Shown in pieces: positions 5,852 through 13,653 of a DNA stretch of 13,837 nucleotides. Location: contig JAEYNI010000286.1 in the NCBI GenBank assembly GCA_023412635.1, forward strand, positions 1 through 13,837, in the 5' to 3' direction. This stretch comes from Bacillota bacterium. Lineage in GTDB: Bacteria > Bacillota > Clostridia > Acetivibrionales > DSM-1351. The notes beneath the pieces are model-generated. The model was not told the DNA's origin and ran no database searches. It saw only the letters and a program-made list of their open reading frames with translations. The translations under genes were made by a program, and so were the position numbers. Every line of letters starts with the position of its first letter. Within the stretch, counting starts at the first letter, position 1.

Positions 5852-8161
5852 ATGATTACAAAAATCAGGAAACGTGACGGAAGAGAAGTGCCTTTTAACA
5901 TCGAGAAGATTGCAAGTGCAGTATTTAAAGCAGCAAGTGCAACAGGTGGGAAGGACTACAAAACTGCTATGGACCTGGCCGAAAGAGTTGTAGCCCACAT
6001 TGAAGGGTCAATGGACAAGAAAGTACCGGATGTTGAAGAAATTCAGGATGCGGTAGAAAAGGTTCTGATTGAAACCGGTCATGCCAGAACCGCCAAGGAA
6101 TTTATTTTATACAGGGCTGAAAGAACAAAAGTACGTGAAATGAATACACGTTTGATGAAGGTTTATGAAGAGCTAACCTTCAAGGATGCCAAAGATAACG
6201 ACTTAAAAAGGGAAAATGCAAACATAGACAGTGACACTGCAATGGGAACCATGCTGAAGTATGGTTCTGAAGGTGCTAAGCAGTTCTATGAAATGTATGT
6301 TCTGAAGCCTGAACATGCAAAAGCACACAATGAAGGTGATATTCATATACACGATCTGGATTTTTTGACACTTACAACAACGTGTTGTCAGATAGATATT
6401 GTCAAACTGTTTAAGGGTGGTTTCTGCACAGGTCACGGTTACTTAAGAGAGCCTAATGATATCAACAGCTATTCTGCGTTGGCGTGTATAGCTATTCAAT
6501 CAAACCAGAACGATCAGCACGGTGGACAGAGTATTCCAAATTTCGATTACGGAATGGCTCTGGGAGTTGCTAAAACCTACGAAAGAGGTTACAAGCAAAA
6601 TCTTAGAAAATCACTGGAACTTCTCCTGGATAAAGATTTAGAGACTGAAATAAATTCGGTCTGTGAGCTTGTGAACAAGGAGCATAACTTGAAGCCTTTA
6701 TTGAACAGGATGGAAGCCTACATAAAAGCAGAGAAAAAATATCTTCTTGAGTATGTTAAGGATGAGGCTGTTCTTGATAAGGCCCAGGCTTTTGCTGTTA
6801 AGAAATCAGAAAGTGAAACTGACAGGATAACCTTCCAGGCAATGGAGGCCTTTGTACATAATCTAAATACCATGCACAGCCGTGCAGGAGCACAGACACC
6901 CTTCAGTTCTATTAACTATGGTACTGATACCTCTCCTGAGGGCAGACTGGTTATAAAAAATCTTTTACTTGCTACTGAAGCGGGTTTGGGGAATGGGGAA
7001 ACTCCCATATTCCCGATACATATCTTCAAGGTAAAAGATGGTGTGAATTACAAGCAGGGTGACACAAATTATGACTTGTTCAAGCTGGCATGCCGTGTAA
7101 GCGCTAAAAGGCTGTTTCCGAACTTCTCATTTATTGACGCGCCTTATAATCTGAAATACTACAAGGAAGGAAATCCAGATACTGAAATTGCTTATATGGG
7201 CTGCAGAACAAGAGTAATCGGAAATTCTTATGATCCTTCCAGAGAGACCATATATGGACGCGGAAACCTGAGTTTTACGACTATTAATCTTCCAAGGATT
7301 GCGTTGAAAAGCAATAAGAATCTCAATATGTTTTTTGAGGAATTGGACAAAAAAATAGATCTGGTTATAGATCAGCTCTATGAAAGATATTTAATCCAAG
7401 CCGAAAAGAGGGTTAAAAACTTCCCGTTCCTTATGGGCCAAGGGGTATGGCTGGATTCTGACAAACTTGATTGGGAAGATGAAGTTAGAGAAGTATTAAA
7501 GCATGGTACATTGACAATAGGTTTTATTGGTCTGGCTGAATGTTTAAAAGCGTTAACCGGAAAGCATCATGGAGAGTCTGAACAGTCTCAGAATCTGGGG
7601 TTGGAAATCATCGGATATATGAGAAAAAGAATGGATGAAGCCGGACAGAAATATAAAATGAACTTCAGTGTAATTGCAACACCCGCCGAGGGAACCTGCG
7701 GAAGGTTTATAAAGTACGATAAAAAAATCTTCGGTGTTATCGAAGGCGTAACAGACAAAGAGTACTACACAAACAGTTTCCATGTACCTGTGTATCATAA
7801 AGTCAATGCAATTGACAAGATTAGAATTGAAGCACCTTATCATGAATTAACCAATGCCGGTCATATTACATACGTTGAGGTTGACGGTGATCCGTTGAAC
7901 AATTTGGAGGCCTTTGAGAAGATCATTAGAGCAATGAAGGAATCGGGAATAGGTTACGGTTCAATTAACCATCCTGTTGATCGTGACCCTGTCTGCGGCT
8001 ATACCGGTATAATTGGTGATACATGCCCAAGCTGCGGAAGAGAAGAAGAAGACAGGAAGTTTGAAAGAATCAGACGTATTACCGGCTATCTGGTTGGAAC
8101 TCTCGAACGCTTTAATGACGCAAAGCAGGCTGAAGTTAGAGATAGAGTAAAACATATGTAA
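5852..8161 (+). CDS. nrdD: Anaerobic (class III) ribonucleoside-triphosphate reductase
   Basis: The glycyl-radical enzyme reduces ribonucleoside triphosphates to dNTPs under anaerobic conditions in the cytoplasm. The 769-residue protein opens with an ATP-cone allosteric domain (about residues 1-92; ITKIRKRDGREVPF) that senses ATP/dATP. The catalytic domain contains HIHDLDFLTLTTTCCQ, GAQTPFSSINYG and the active-site MGCRT with Cys451. The C-terminal glycyl-radical segment is RRITGYL with Gly745, 25 residues from the end. Upstream of it is the structural zinc region, Cys715, Cys725 and Cys728; the position of the usual fourth cysteine is Asp712 (DRDPVC). The ATG at 5852 is preferred to that at 5831 because AAGGGTGG (5834-5841) sits 10 nt upstream of it and the protein then begins exactly at the ATP cone. 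It is followed after 20 bp by its activase gene and controlled by the NrdR-box pair. Confidence 0.97.
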   Translation: MITKIRKRDGREVPFNIEKIASAVFKAASATGGKDYKTAMDLAERVVAHIEGSMDKKVPDVEEIQDAVEKVLIETGHARTAKEFILYRAERTKVREMNTRLMKVYEELTFKDAKDNDLKRENANIDSDTAMGTMLKYGSEGAKQFYEMYVLKPEHAKAHNEGDIHIHDLDFLTLTTTCCQIDIVKLFKGGFCTGHGYLREPNDINSYSALACIAIQSNQNDQHGGQSIPNFDYGMALGVAKTYERGYKQNLRKSLELLLDKDLETEINSVCELVNKEHNLKPLLNRMEAYIKAEKKYLLEYVKDEAVLDKAQAFAVKKSESETDRITFQAMEAFVHNLNTMHSRAGAQTPFSSINYGTDTSPEGRLVIKNLLLATEAGLGNGETPIFPIHIFKVKDGVNYKQGDTNYDLFKLACRVSAKRLFPNFSFIDAPYNLKYYKEGNPDTEIAYMGCRTRVIGNSYDPSRETIYGRGNLSFTTINLPRIALKSNKNLNMFFEELDKKIDLVIDQLYERYLIQAEKRVKNFPFLMGQGVWLDSDKLDWEDEVREVLKHGTLTIGFIGLAECLKALTGKHHGESEQSQNLGLEIIGYMRKRMDEAGQKYKMNFSVIATPAEGTCGRFIKYDKKIFGVIEGVTDKEYYTNSFHVPVYHKVNAIDKIRIEAPYHELTNAGHITYVEVDGDPLNNLEAFEKIIRAMKESGIGYGSINHPVDRDPVCGYTGIIGDTCPSCGREEEDRKFERIRRITGYLVGTLERFNDAKQAEVRDRVKHM

Positions 8162-8181
8162 GAATGGGTGGAGGTTGACAT

Positions 8182-8691
8182 ATGGGAATACAGCTTAGTA
8201 TTGCAGGAATTGTAAACGAATCCATTGCTGACGGACCTGGAATCCGCATGGTTATATTTACACAGGGCTGTTCACATAACTGTTCCGGCTGCCATAATCC
8301 ACAGACCCATTCCTTTAACGCAGGTGAATTAATTGATATTGACAAAATAATAAGTGATATAAGGAAGAATCCTCTCCTTGACGGAATAACCCTTAGCGGA
8401 GGAGATCCCTTTGAGCAGGCCGAGGCATGTGCAGTGCTTGCCGGTGAAGTCAAAAAGTTGGGCCTGAATGTTATTACCTACACCGGCTACACATACGAGC
8501 AGCTGATTGATCTTTCAGAGCAGAGAACAGGTTTTGATGAACTGCTTAACAACACCGATCTGCTGATAGACGGCCCCTTCATAATTAATGAGAAGAACCT
8601 TCTCCTGAAATTCAGAGGTTCTGCCAATCAGCGGATAATTGACATGAATAGGACGAGAGCAGAGGGAAAAGCAGTAATTAGTGAAGTTTGA
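8182..8691 (+). CDS. nrdG: Anaerobic ribonucleotide reductase activating enzyme (radical SAM)
   Basis: The 169-residue radical-SAM activase installs the glycyl radical on NrdD, using S-adenosylmethionine and a [4Fe-4S] cluster. The cluster ligands are Cys30, Cys34 and Cys37 in TQGCSHNCSGCHNP, the CxxxCxxC signature. DGITLSGGDPFEQ (residues 67-79) is the glycine-rich SAM-binding segment usual for this family. Length is typical for NrdG. The ATG at 8182 follows GGAGG (8170-8174) by 7 nt. The gene lies 20 bp after nrdD in the same operon, so both partners should be made together and share the NrdR control. A hairpin ends the operon at 8711. Confidence 0.96.
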   Translation: MGIQLSIAGIVNESIADGPGIRMVIFTQGCSHNCSGCHNPQTHSFNAGELIDIDKIISDIRKNPLLDGITLSGGDPFEQAEACAVLAGEVKKLGLNVITYTGYTYEQLIDLSEQRTGFDELLNNTDLLIDGPFIINEKNLLLKFRGSANQRIIDMNRTRAEGKAVISEV

Positions 8692-8710
8692 AGAGTGAAG
8701 AGTTATGGAT

Positions 8711-8735
8711 GGCCGACTTACGTCGGCCTGAATTA
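8711..8735 (+). terminator. Hairpin terminator after nrdDG
   Basis: Seven-bp GC-rich stem GGCCGAC (8711-8717) / GTCGGCC (8722-8728) with a TTAC loop lies 19 bp after the nrdG stop. The following sequence TGAATTATTTAT is only moderately T-rich, so termination may be incomplete. Confidence 0.6.
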
Positions 8736-8809
8736 TTTATGCTATGCTGAAGGATACTCCAAAGATTTACTACACCTTAGTTTTGCCAGGCGCGCGAAAA
8801 GCAAAGACT

Positions 8810-8848
8810 GGAGTCTATATGTTAAAAGTTTATAGGCTCCAAATTTTT
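8810..8848 (+). terminator. Strong terminator-like hairpin just upstream of the sigma factor gene
   Basis: GGAGTCTATA (8810-8819) pairs with TATAGGCTCC (8831-8840) in a 10-bp stem with one G-U pair, then AAATTTTTAT follows. It may back up the weaker nrdG terminator. Upstream, 8778-8808 can form a second stem (AGTTTTGC against GCAAAGACT with one bulge), and CTCC at 8757-8760 could pair with the GGAG that opens the terminator stem. That leaves room for a regulated leader or small RNA. Confidence 0.65.
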
Positions 8849-8913
8849 ATGTCACAAAAGTGAGGGCACAAGTGTCTTTATTCTTGAAAGAAGTTAAAAA
8901 TGAGGAGGGAGAT

Positions 8914-9456
8914 TTGTTCCACATGCATGAAAATAATAGTGACTTTGATGGAATCATTGATCAGTATGGTGGACCCATATTAAATTATTGCTATCATATG
9001 TTGAGAAATTTTCCCGAAGCCCAGGATGCTACTCAGGAGGTTTTTCTTAAGGCATATATTCACTACCCGCTTCTGAACAACAAGACGGCTATGAAATCAT
9101 GGTTGTACCGTATAGCCTATCACCATTGTTTGAATCAAATTCGTAAAAGAAAGTTACTCAAATTTATTGCGTTAACTCCTGAAAGTGATTACAAAGTACC
9201 TAACGTTGAGGAGGTTATTCTGCAAAACCAATTCAGCCTACAAGTTGAGCTTGCATTGAACTTACTGTCGTTTAATGAAAGACATGTTCTAATTCTACGA
9301 ACGGTTGAGCAAATGGAGTACTTTGAAATTGCAGCCATTTTGAATAAAAAAGAGTCTGCTGTACGAAAGCTGTTTGAACGTGGAAAGCGAAAGGTGGAAA
9401 AACATTTGACTGAAAACAAGGAGGTCTTAAAAGATGGAAAAATTGCAGTCCTTTGA
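8914..9456 (+). CDS. ECF-type RNA polymerase sigma factor
   Basis: A 180-residue sigma factor containing only the sigma-2 and sigma-4 regions, as in the extracytoplasmic-function group. Sigma-2 (about residues 14-82) has the core-binding DATQEVFLKAY and the promoter-melting segment KSWLYRIAYHHCLNQIRKRK. Sigma-4 (about 110-165) has LSFNERHVLILR followed by the helix-turn-helix EYFEIAAILNKKESAVRKLFERGKRKV. The frame is open back to a GTG at 8860, but no ribosome binding site precedes it. A strong AGGAGG at 8903-8908 points to the TTG at 8914 (5-nt spacing) or the ATG at 8923 (14 nt); I chose the TTG. Its end overlaps the next gene by 23 bp, so the pair is translationally linked, a usual sign of sigma/anti-sigma partners. 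The target promoter and signal are unknown. Confidence 0.9.
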   Translation: MFHMHENNSDFDGIIDQYGGPILNYCYHMLRNFPEAQDATQEVFLKAYIHYPLLNNKTAMKSWLYRIAYHHCLNQIRKRKLLKFIALTPESDYKVPNVEEVILQNQFSLQVELALNLLSFNERHVLILRTVEQMEYFEIAAILNKKESAVRKLFERGKRKVEKHLTENKEVLKDGKIAVL

Positions 9457-10360
9457 GGACTTTCAGGAGATTTTGAGAAGAGACACACCAGACAAAACAA
9501 ATATTGAAAGGCTAAACCATGAGATAAAACAGGCATGTGCTCAATATTTACATACGCATTTGAGAAAACGTAGATATAAAACAGTAATACTTCTTAGCAT
9601 GCTGCTTGTAGTAGTTTTCTCTTCTCTTGCATTTGCAGGCTCCATGGGTTACAAACTTTTTGGCGATGACGGAAAAGTACTGTATGAGATGACTCAGATG
9701 AAAGAGGAGGATATTCGAGAATCTAATGAATATATTGAAACAGATGAATTAACAAAAATGAAAGAGTCACTCAAGAGTGAGTTGAAACCTGGCGAATCAA
9801 TGGTGCTGATCGATGTGGATAGATATGAAGCCACAAAGAGATTTTACCATCTTGAACAGCCAATAGTAATTAATGAGTTTGGGTCGTGTCTGTATCACGT
9901 TCCAGAAAACTTTAAAATGCCGAGTTTTATGCCGAGTGGGTATGAATTTGAAGAAGGTATAATTCATTATGCGAATGAAAGTATTCCAGATGAACTGCCA
10001 GATAAGCTATATGAAAAAGCAAAGAGAAATGGATTGAAATATGCTTATGAAAAGCTTGAACAAGCAGAGCGGGTTGGGAGCATTGATCTGCTATATGCCG
10101 GAAGCGATGGTAACAATCTTCAAATCCGTGTTTCAGCAGCCAAAAACTTTGGTTTTGACGAGTATAGCGAAGCAGAGAAATCAAACATACAAAAATTAAA
10201 AGTAAACGGCCATGAAGTACTTTACAGCGAGAATACCGGTTTTGCTATCTGGGTAGAGAGTGAACCGTCCGAAAAAATAAAATATGAAATATGGCAATAT
10301 GGGATAAGGAGTGGTATGGACAAGGAGGAGATTATTAAGATTGTTAAGGGTTTCAAATAA
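9434..10360 (+). CDS. Membrane-anchored anti-sigma factor candidate, DUF4367-like
   Basis: A 308-residue protein with one membrane segment at about residues 49-69 (TVILLSMLLVVVFSSLAFAG), preceded by the basic RKRRYK. This places residues 1-48 in the cytoplasm and about 240 residues outside. The short cytosolic part lacks the HxxxCxxC zinc-binding anti-sigma motif; it holds only one cysteine. The outer part, from about residue 150, shows a pattern resembling DUF4367: VPENFKMPSFMPSGYEFEEG, a strand-rich middle, then VNGHEVLYSE and an ending DKEEIIKIVKGF. The ATG at 9434 lies inside the end of the sigma gene and has AAGGAGG (9418-9424) with 9-nt spacing. Position and topology suggest it holds the sigma factor at the membrane until a signal arrives; this is inference from context. 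Its fold assignment is tentative. Confidence 0.75.
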   Translation: MEKLQSFEDFQEILRRDTPDKTNIERLNHEIKQACAQYLHTHLRKRRYKTVILLSMLLVVVFSSLAFAGSMGYKLFGDDGKVLYEMTQMKEEDIRESNEYIETDELTKMKESLKSELKPGESMVLIDVDRYEATKRFYHLEQPIVINEFGSCLYHVPENFKMPSFMPSGYEFEEGIIHYANESIPDELPDKLYEKAKRNGLKYAYEKLEQAERVGSIDLLYAGSDGNNLQIRVSAAKNFGFDEYSEAEKSNIQKLKVNGHEVLYSENTGFAIWVESEPSEKIKYEIWQYGIRSGMDKEEIIKIVKGFK

Positions 10361-10434
10361 CGATATTGTTTGTAATTTGCGGGTGATTTGTTACGACTAT
10401 TTTCACCCCTCCATACTTTAAATCTTCGCTTTCA

Positions 10435-10486
10435 CTAGAAGTTGAAAGGCATAGCTCATAAGTTTGACTATGCCTTTTTCTTCTAG
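10435..10486 (+). terminator. Long hairpin terminator between convergent operons
   Basis: Inner stem AAAGGCATAG (10445-10454) / CTATGCCTTT (10468-10477) and an outer stem CTAGAAG (10435-10441) / CTTCTAG (10480-10486) are separated by a small 3/2 internal loop. The T-run within and after the inner 3' arm (10475-10479) fits termination of the sigma/anti-sigma operon; symmetry may let it serve the convergent pantothenate kinase operon too. A further weak stem GGGTGA/TCACCC lies at 10381-10408. No gene is visible in 10361-10544. Confidence 0.75.
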
Positions 10487-10544
10487 CTGATATTGGTTTT
10501 CGTGGCTTTATTACTGGTTTGTCTTTCTAACTACCATAAAATTT

Positions 10545-11387
10545 CTATACAACTTCCCTAAACGCTACATTCCGACTGAAGCATATAGCCGCTCCAACCG
10601 CTGTAGCGTATTCCGCGTTGGGGGGAGTTTGGAAATTGACCTCATACAGTTTGCTGAGCCGGCTGAAAATGTACTCTGACTGGGGTACATTGGTAAGGTT
10701 TCCAGTCAGAACGACATCCTTAATCTTATCAATTCTGGTATTGAAAACTGCTATCATGCCTATGGTCTGGAATACAAGATTTATTATACCCATGGCAAGG
10801 TCCGACTTTGTAACCAAATCGCTTATTTTACCAAAGTTTGAGGCAGTGGTTTCACTGGGCAGGGTCTCCATAACTTCCTTGGAAATGTCACCTATGGTCA
10901 GGTCTACATGGGAAAGATCACCACCGTTGGCGGCTTCTATTAACTCATCGAAATGACGGACGTTGAGCATTCTGTTTGACAAGCCCAAAAGTGTTCCGCC
11001 GCCAACACCGGTACCTCCTAAGTGGACAGCCGTATTATTTTCAGCTTTTACAAGTGCTGTTCCCGTACCCATGCTGACGATAATTGCCTTGTTAAGATTG
11101 CTTAAAAAGAGTCCACCCAGACCTATTGCCATAAATTCATCGACTTTTCCTGTTGGAATACCGAAGAGTCTGTTGTTTAAAAAAGAGGAGCCGACTCCTG
11201 TAATCATGACCCTTTCTATATCTTCAATCTTCAAGGAATGAGTATTGAGAAACTTTCCAAATGCGCCGTATACCGAAGCAATGGGATCGTTAGCACGAAC
11301 CAGTAACGGGGCAATCATTGTATTACCGTCAAAACCTACAATTTTTGTTGTACTTCCGCCAATATCTATTCCAATAACCTTACCCAC
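10545..11387 (-). CDS. coaW: Type II pantothenate kinase
   Basis: A 280-residue ASKHA-fold kinase resembling the Staphylococcus aureus CoaW (type II) enzyme, which phosphorylates pantothenate with ATP in the first step of coenzyme A synthesis. Seen: the N-terminal phosphate loop GIDIGGSTTK (residues 6-15), the probable catalytic Glu84 in KVDEFMAI (the counterpart of EFDA in the staphylococcal protein), the second phosphate loop SMGTGTALV (105-113), and HLGGTGVGGGTLLGLS (122-137), a strong type II signature. The start is GTG, backed by AAGGAG 7 nt upstream on the minus strand. It lies 45 bp after the OPT transporter gene with no terminator between, so the two are probably one transcript. Whether this is the cell's only pantothenate kinase cannot be told here. 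Confidence 0.9.
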   Translation of the reverse strand: MGKVIGIDIGGSTTKIVGFDGNTMIAPLLVRANDPIASVYGAFGKFLNTHSLKIEDIERVMITGVGSSFLNNRLFGIPTGKVDEFMAIGLGGLFLSNLNKAIIVSMGTGTALVKAENNTAVHLGGTGVGGGTLLGLSNRMLNVRHFDELIEAANGGDLSHVDLTIGDISKEVMETLPSETTASNFGKISDLVTKSDLAMGIINLVFQTIGMIAVFNTRIDKIKDVVLTGNLTNVPQSEYIFSRLSKLYEVNFQTPPNAEYATAVGAAICFSRNVAFREVV

Positions 11388-11432
11388 AAAACCACTCCTT
11401 AATGTTTTAATAAGTAATACAAATTTCTTCCA

Positions 11433-13073
11433 TTATGATACCGTAAACATTCTTACAAGGGCTATTGCAACTCCTGTGATACCTTCTCCTCCCAGTAAAC
11501 CTGACGCAGCCACATTACCGGTTTCGTCAGCTTTATTTTTACGTAGCTTATCAGATACAAAGCGTACTAAACCTCCCAGGAAAACAGCAGAGGATATTGT
11601 AAAGGGGAGGAATAAACCGATACCCAAAGTTGCTGTTGGCAGGCCCAACAAATACAGTGCTGCACCTATTGCGGCTGCAATACCGAAAACCACAGGATTT
11701 CCAATACCATTTATCATAGCAGTAACTCCTACAGCCTGTCCTGCCGGAAGAGCTGTTCCCGTTCCTACTTCACCAAACTGATTTATTATTGCAAATAATG
11801 AAATTGCAGCAACTACAGTTCCAAAAACACCGCCGACTATTTGTGATACCAGCTGCGCTTTTGGGTTTGTTCCAAGCACCTGACCTGCTTTATAATCGTT
11901 GAAAAGGTCTCCTGAGAAACCGCTGGCTACAGCAACACAAGCAGCAACAAAAAGAGCATCTGTCGCATCAATATCAACAAAGATTCTAATGCCCAATAAA
12001 ACAATAATTCCGAATATCTCCATTGGATTTATTCCTGTTTGCCCGGTAATTGTTGCTGCCATTACAGAAACAATAAACACCCCAATGATTAACAAAATAG
12101 AAGGGATAACCGATAAACCTGCTGCTATTGATAATATAAAAGCTAAAGCTGTAGCAATAATAATAAGAATTCTGCTGTAATCGAAAAATTTCTTTTTGCT
12201 TTTTTCATCAATTTCAGAATCAGCAGTCTTTGCTGCTGAAAGAAGTTTTTTAATCCCGGAAATTAGTATTCCTAAGATTACTCCAAGCCCTGTACCCACT
12301 AACAGTCCAATACCTGAAGTCGTTGCAAAAGCGCTGGCTGAAGCAGTATCTGCAAAAAGTCCGAGTTTTGGACCGAAGGGAACAAGGAAGGCATTTGTAA
12401 TCAAAGCTCCGAGGAACCAGACACCGGTATAAAGGGTTCCCAGTATATAACCCATACCAACAGCCATAGGTGAGTTCCAGATACCGATGGAGTTTTTGAA
12501 CATAAAAGCATCAGGAACAAACCTCAGCTGATCTCTAAGGAAGGTATACAAAGTTGAGGCAGCCATTGTTCCGAACAAAACAACAGATTTCTTGCCTCCG
12601 GTATCACCGACTTTTATTGTTTCTGCTGCCGCTTGGCCTATAGGATAGGGCAGAGCATTTTTAACAATAAATCTATACCTCAAAATATAGGAGGTTACAG
12701 TTCCGAAGAGCATACCCGCCATTGCAATTAAAAGAACCTTGACGAAATTATCGGAGAAATTATCCGATCCCTTCCAAATACCCATTATCCAAAGCCCTGG
12801 AAGGGTAAAAGCGAGACCTCCCGCTACCATGGCACCGGCTGACATTGCTGTTTGAGTAACATTTATTTCATTATTTGTAGTTTTTCCGAATAGCTTGAGA
12901 AGAGCCATGGATAGAACAGCAACAAAAATGGTAGGCCATGGTAGTGCACTCATTCTAAGAGCAACGTACATGGAACTTGCTGTAATAATGCATGAGCCCA
13001 GAGAACCGATTACTAAACTTCTTAAAGATAATTGTTCAATACCTAAAAACTTTCTTTCCTGATTAGAATTCAA
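11433..13073 (-). CDS. OPT family (oligopeptide/YSL-like) transporter
   Basis: A 546-residue, very hydrophobic protein with many membrane helices across its whole length. Family features: NEINVTQTAMSAGAMVAGG near residues 68-86, the LPYPIGQAAAETIK motif at 141-154, and the FNDYKAGQVLGTNPKAQLVSQ segment in the C-terminal half, equivalent to the conserved LKxGxxxGxxPxxQ region. One charged cytosolic loop (KTADSEIDEKSKKKFFD) splits the protein near the middle. OPT proteins import small peptides or metal chelates, using the proton gradient; bacterial substrates are mostly undefined. The start is TTG, supported by an ideal AGGAGG 7 nt upstream on the minus strand. It is a little shorter than many bacterial members but shows no obvious gap. 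It probably heads an operon with the pantothenate kinase. Confidence 0.9.
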   Translation of the reverse strand: MNSNQERKFLGIEQLSLRSLVIGSLGSCIITASSMYVALRMSALPWPTIFVAVLSMALLKLFGKTTNNEINVTQTAMSAGAMVAGGLAFTLPGLWIMGIWKGSDNFSDNFVKVLLIAMAGMLFGTVTSYILRYRFIVKNALPYPIGQAAAETIKVGDTGGKKSVVLFGTMAASTLYTFLRDQLRFVPDAFMFKNSIGIWNSPMAVGMGYILGTLYTGVWFLGALITNAFLVPFGPKLGLFADTASASAFATTSGIGLLVGTGLGVILGILISGIKKLLSAAKTADSEIDEKSKKKFFDYSRILIIIATALAFILSIAAGLSVIPSILLIIGVFIVSVMAATITGQTGINPMEIFGIIVLLGIRIFVDIDATDALFVAACVAVASGFSGDLFNDYKAGQVLGTNPKAQLVSQIVGGVFGTVVAAISLFAIINQFGEVGTGTALPAGQAVGVTAMINGIGNPVVFGIAAAIGAALYLLGLPTATLGIGLFLPFTISSAVFLGGLVRFVSDKLRKNKADETGNVAASGLLGGEGITGVAIALVRMFTVS

Positions 13074-13653
13074 AATAACTCCTCCTAATAGTTAAATATT
13101 TTATTAAACATTTACTAATATAAGCCGAAGCATTAATTACAGCATTTACTTATGTTATTATTCTTGAATTTAACGTACTGTATGTATTTTTATGTTATTA
13201 ATGAGGGGACGATTGTACATTCAAAAATAGAATGCTGAAACCAATGATGGCTAAGAGGGGTATTAACTTGAAGTAAAATTGATATTAATCATAAATCAAC
13301 CTCCGTTCTCATTCCACAAGGGATATAAGTCGTAAATAAGTGCCAATACGGCATTTTTAAATAACAAGTCTGATTTCAAAAGAATACCAGCTGCTACACT
13401 ATGATAACATATGAACAATCCCACTGCAATAAGTTTTAAGTAATACTGGAAGCTGGGATTACTATTCTTCCGGTACCCACAGTATCAACAAAAACAGAAT
13501 GGATAAATATTTATGGCTATTGTATACAGTATGTCAAAATCACGAGTATTTTATATGTAAATAATTGATTTTACTTTTCAGAAATATTTTGGATACTAAA
13601 GAAAATATGGTAGTATATTAATTAAATAATAATTGAAAGGGGATTTTAATTAA
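13074..13653. other. 580-bp intergenic region between divergent OPT and NYN genes
   Basis: Apart from the small minus-strand ORF candidate at 13198-13292, no gene-sized reading frame is seen. The region must carry divergent promoters. A short hairpin AAGTGCC/GGCATTT (13338-13344 with 13350-13356) is followed by two more T on the plus strand and could be a weak terminator. Another weak stem, GGAAG/CTTCC, lies around 13448-13472. Both ends are strongly AT-rich. No riboswitch or known operator is recognised. Confidence 0.5.
13198..13292 (-). pseudogene. Possible tiny membrane-protein ORF, apparently frameshifted
   Basis: On the minus strand an ATG at 13292 has a perfect GGAGG (13300-13304) at 7-nt spacing, yet its frame stops after nine codons (stop at 13263-13265). 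A neighbouring frame continues with a hydrophobic stretch, KLIPLLAIIGFSILFLNV, ending at a stop at 13198-13200. One extra T in the TTTT run near the sixth codon would join both parts into a 31-residue single-helix membrane protein. This could be a decayed gene, a sequencing error, or chance. It lies 125 bp upstream of the OPT gene in the same direction, so it may share its transcript. Confidence 0.3.

Noticed and set aside
5656..5901. An 81-codon minus-strand frame across the nrdD leader
   Set aside because: It overlaps the nrdD ATP-cone start in antisense, and its sequence is mostly Tyr/Leu/Ile from AT-rich DNA without any family pattern.
8740..8850. Cyclic di-GMP-I or preQ1-I riboswitch suggested by GCAAAG and CTACACCTT
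   Set aside because: The cyclic di-GMP core lacks the upstream GGCAAACC-type block and the GACGCAAAG context. For preQ1 the first loop is far too long and the A-rich tail is missing.
8860..8913. GTG at 8860 as the sigma factor start
   Set aside because: No ribosome binding site precedes it, whereas a strong AGGAGG lies further inside, ahead of the TTG at 8914 and ATG at 8923.
11245..11781. A 178-codon plus-strand frame opposite the OPT and coaW genes
   Set aside because: It is antisense to two well-conserved genes, has Pro/Thr-rich composition typical of a shadow frame and no ribosome binding site.
13288..13356. A 21-codon minus-strand frame beginning at an ATG near 13354 and overlapping the small membrane ORF start by ATGA
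   Set aside because: It lacks a ribosome binding site and any recognisable pattern; the overlap is probably accidental.
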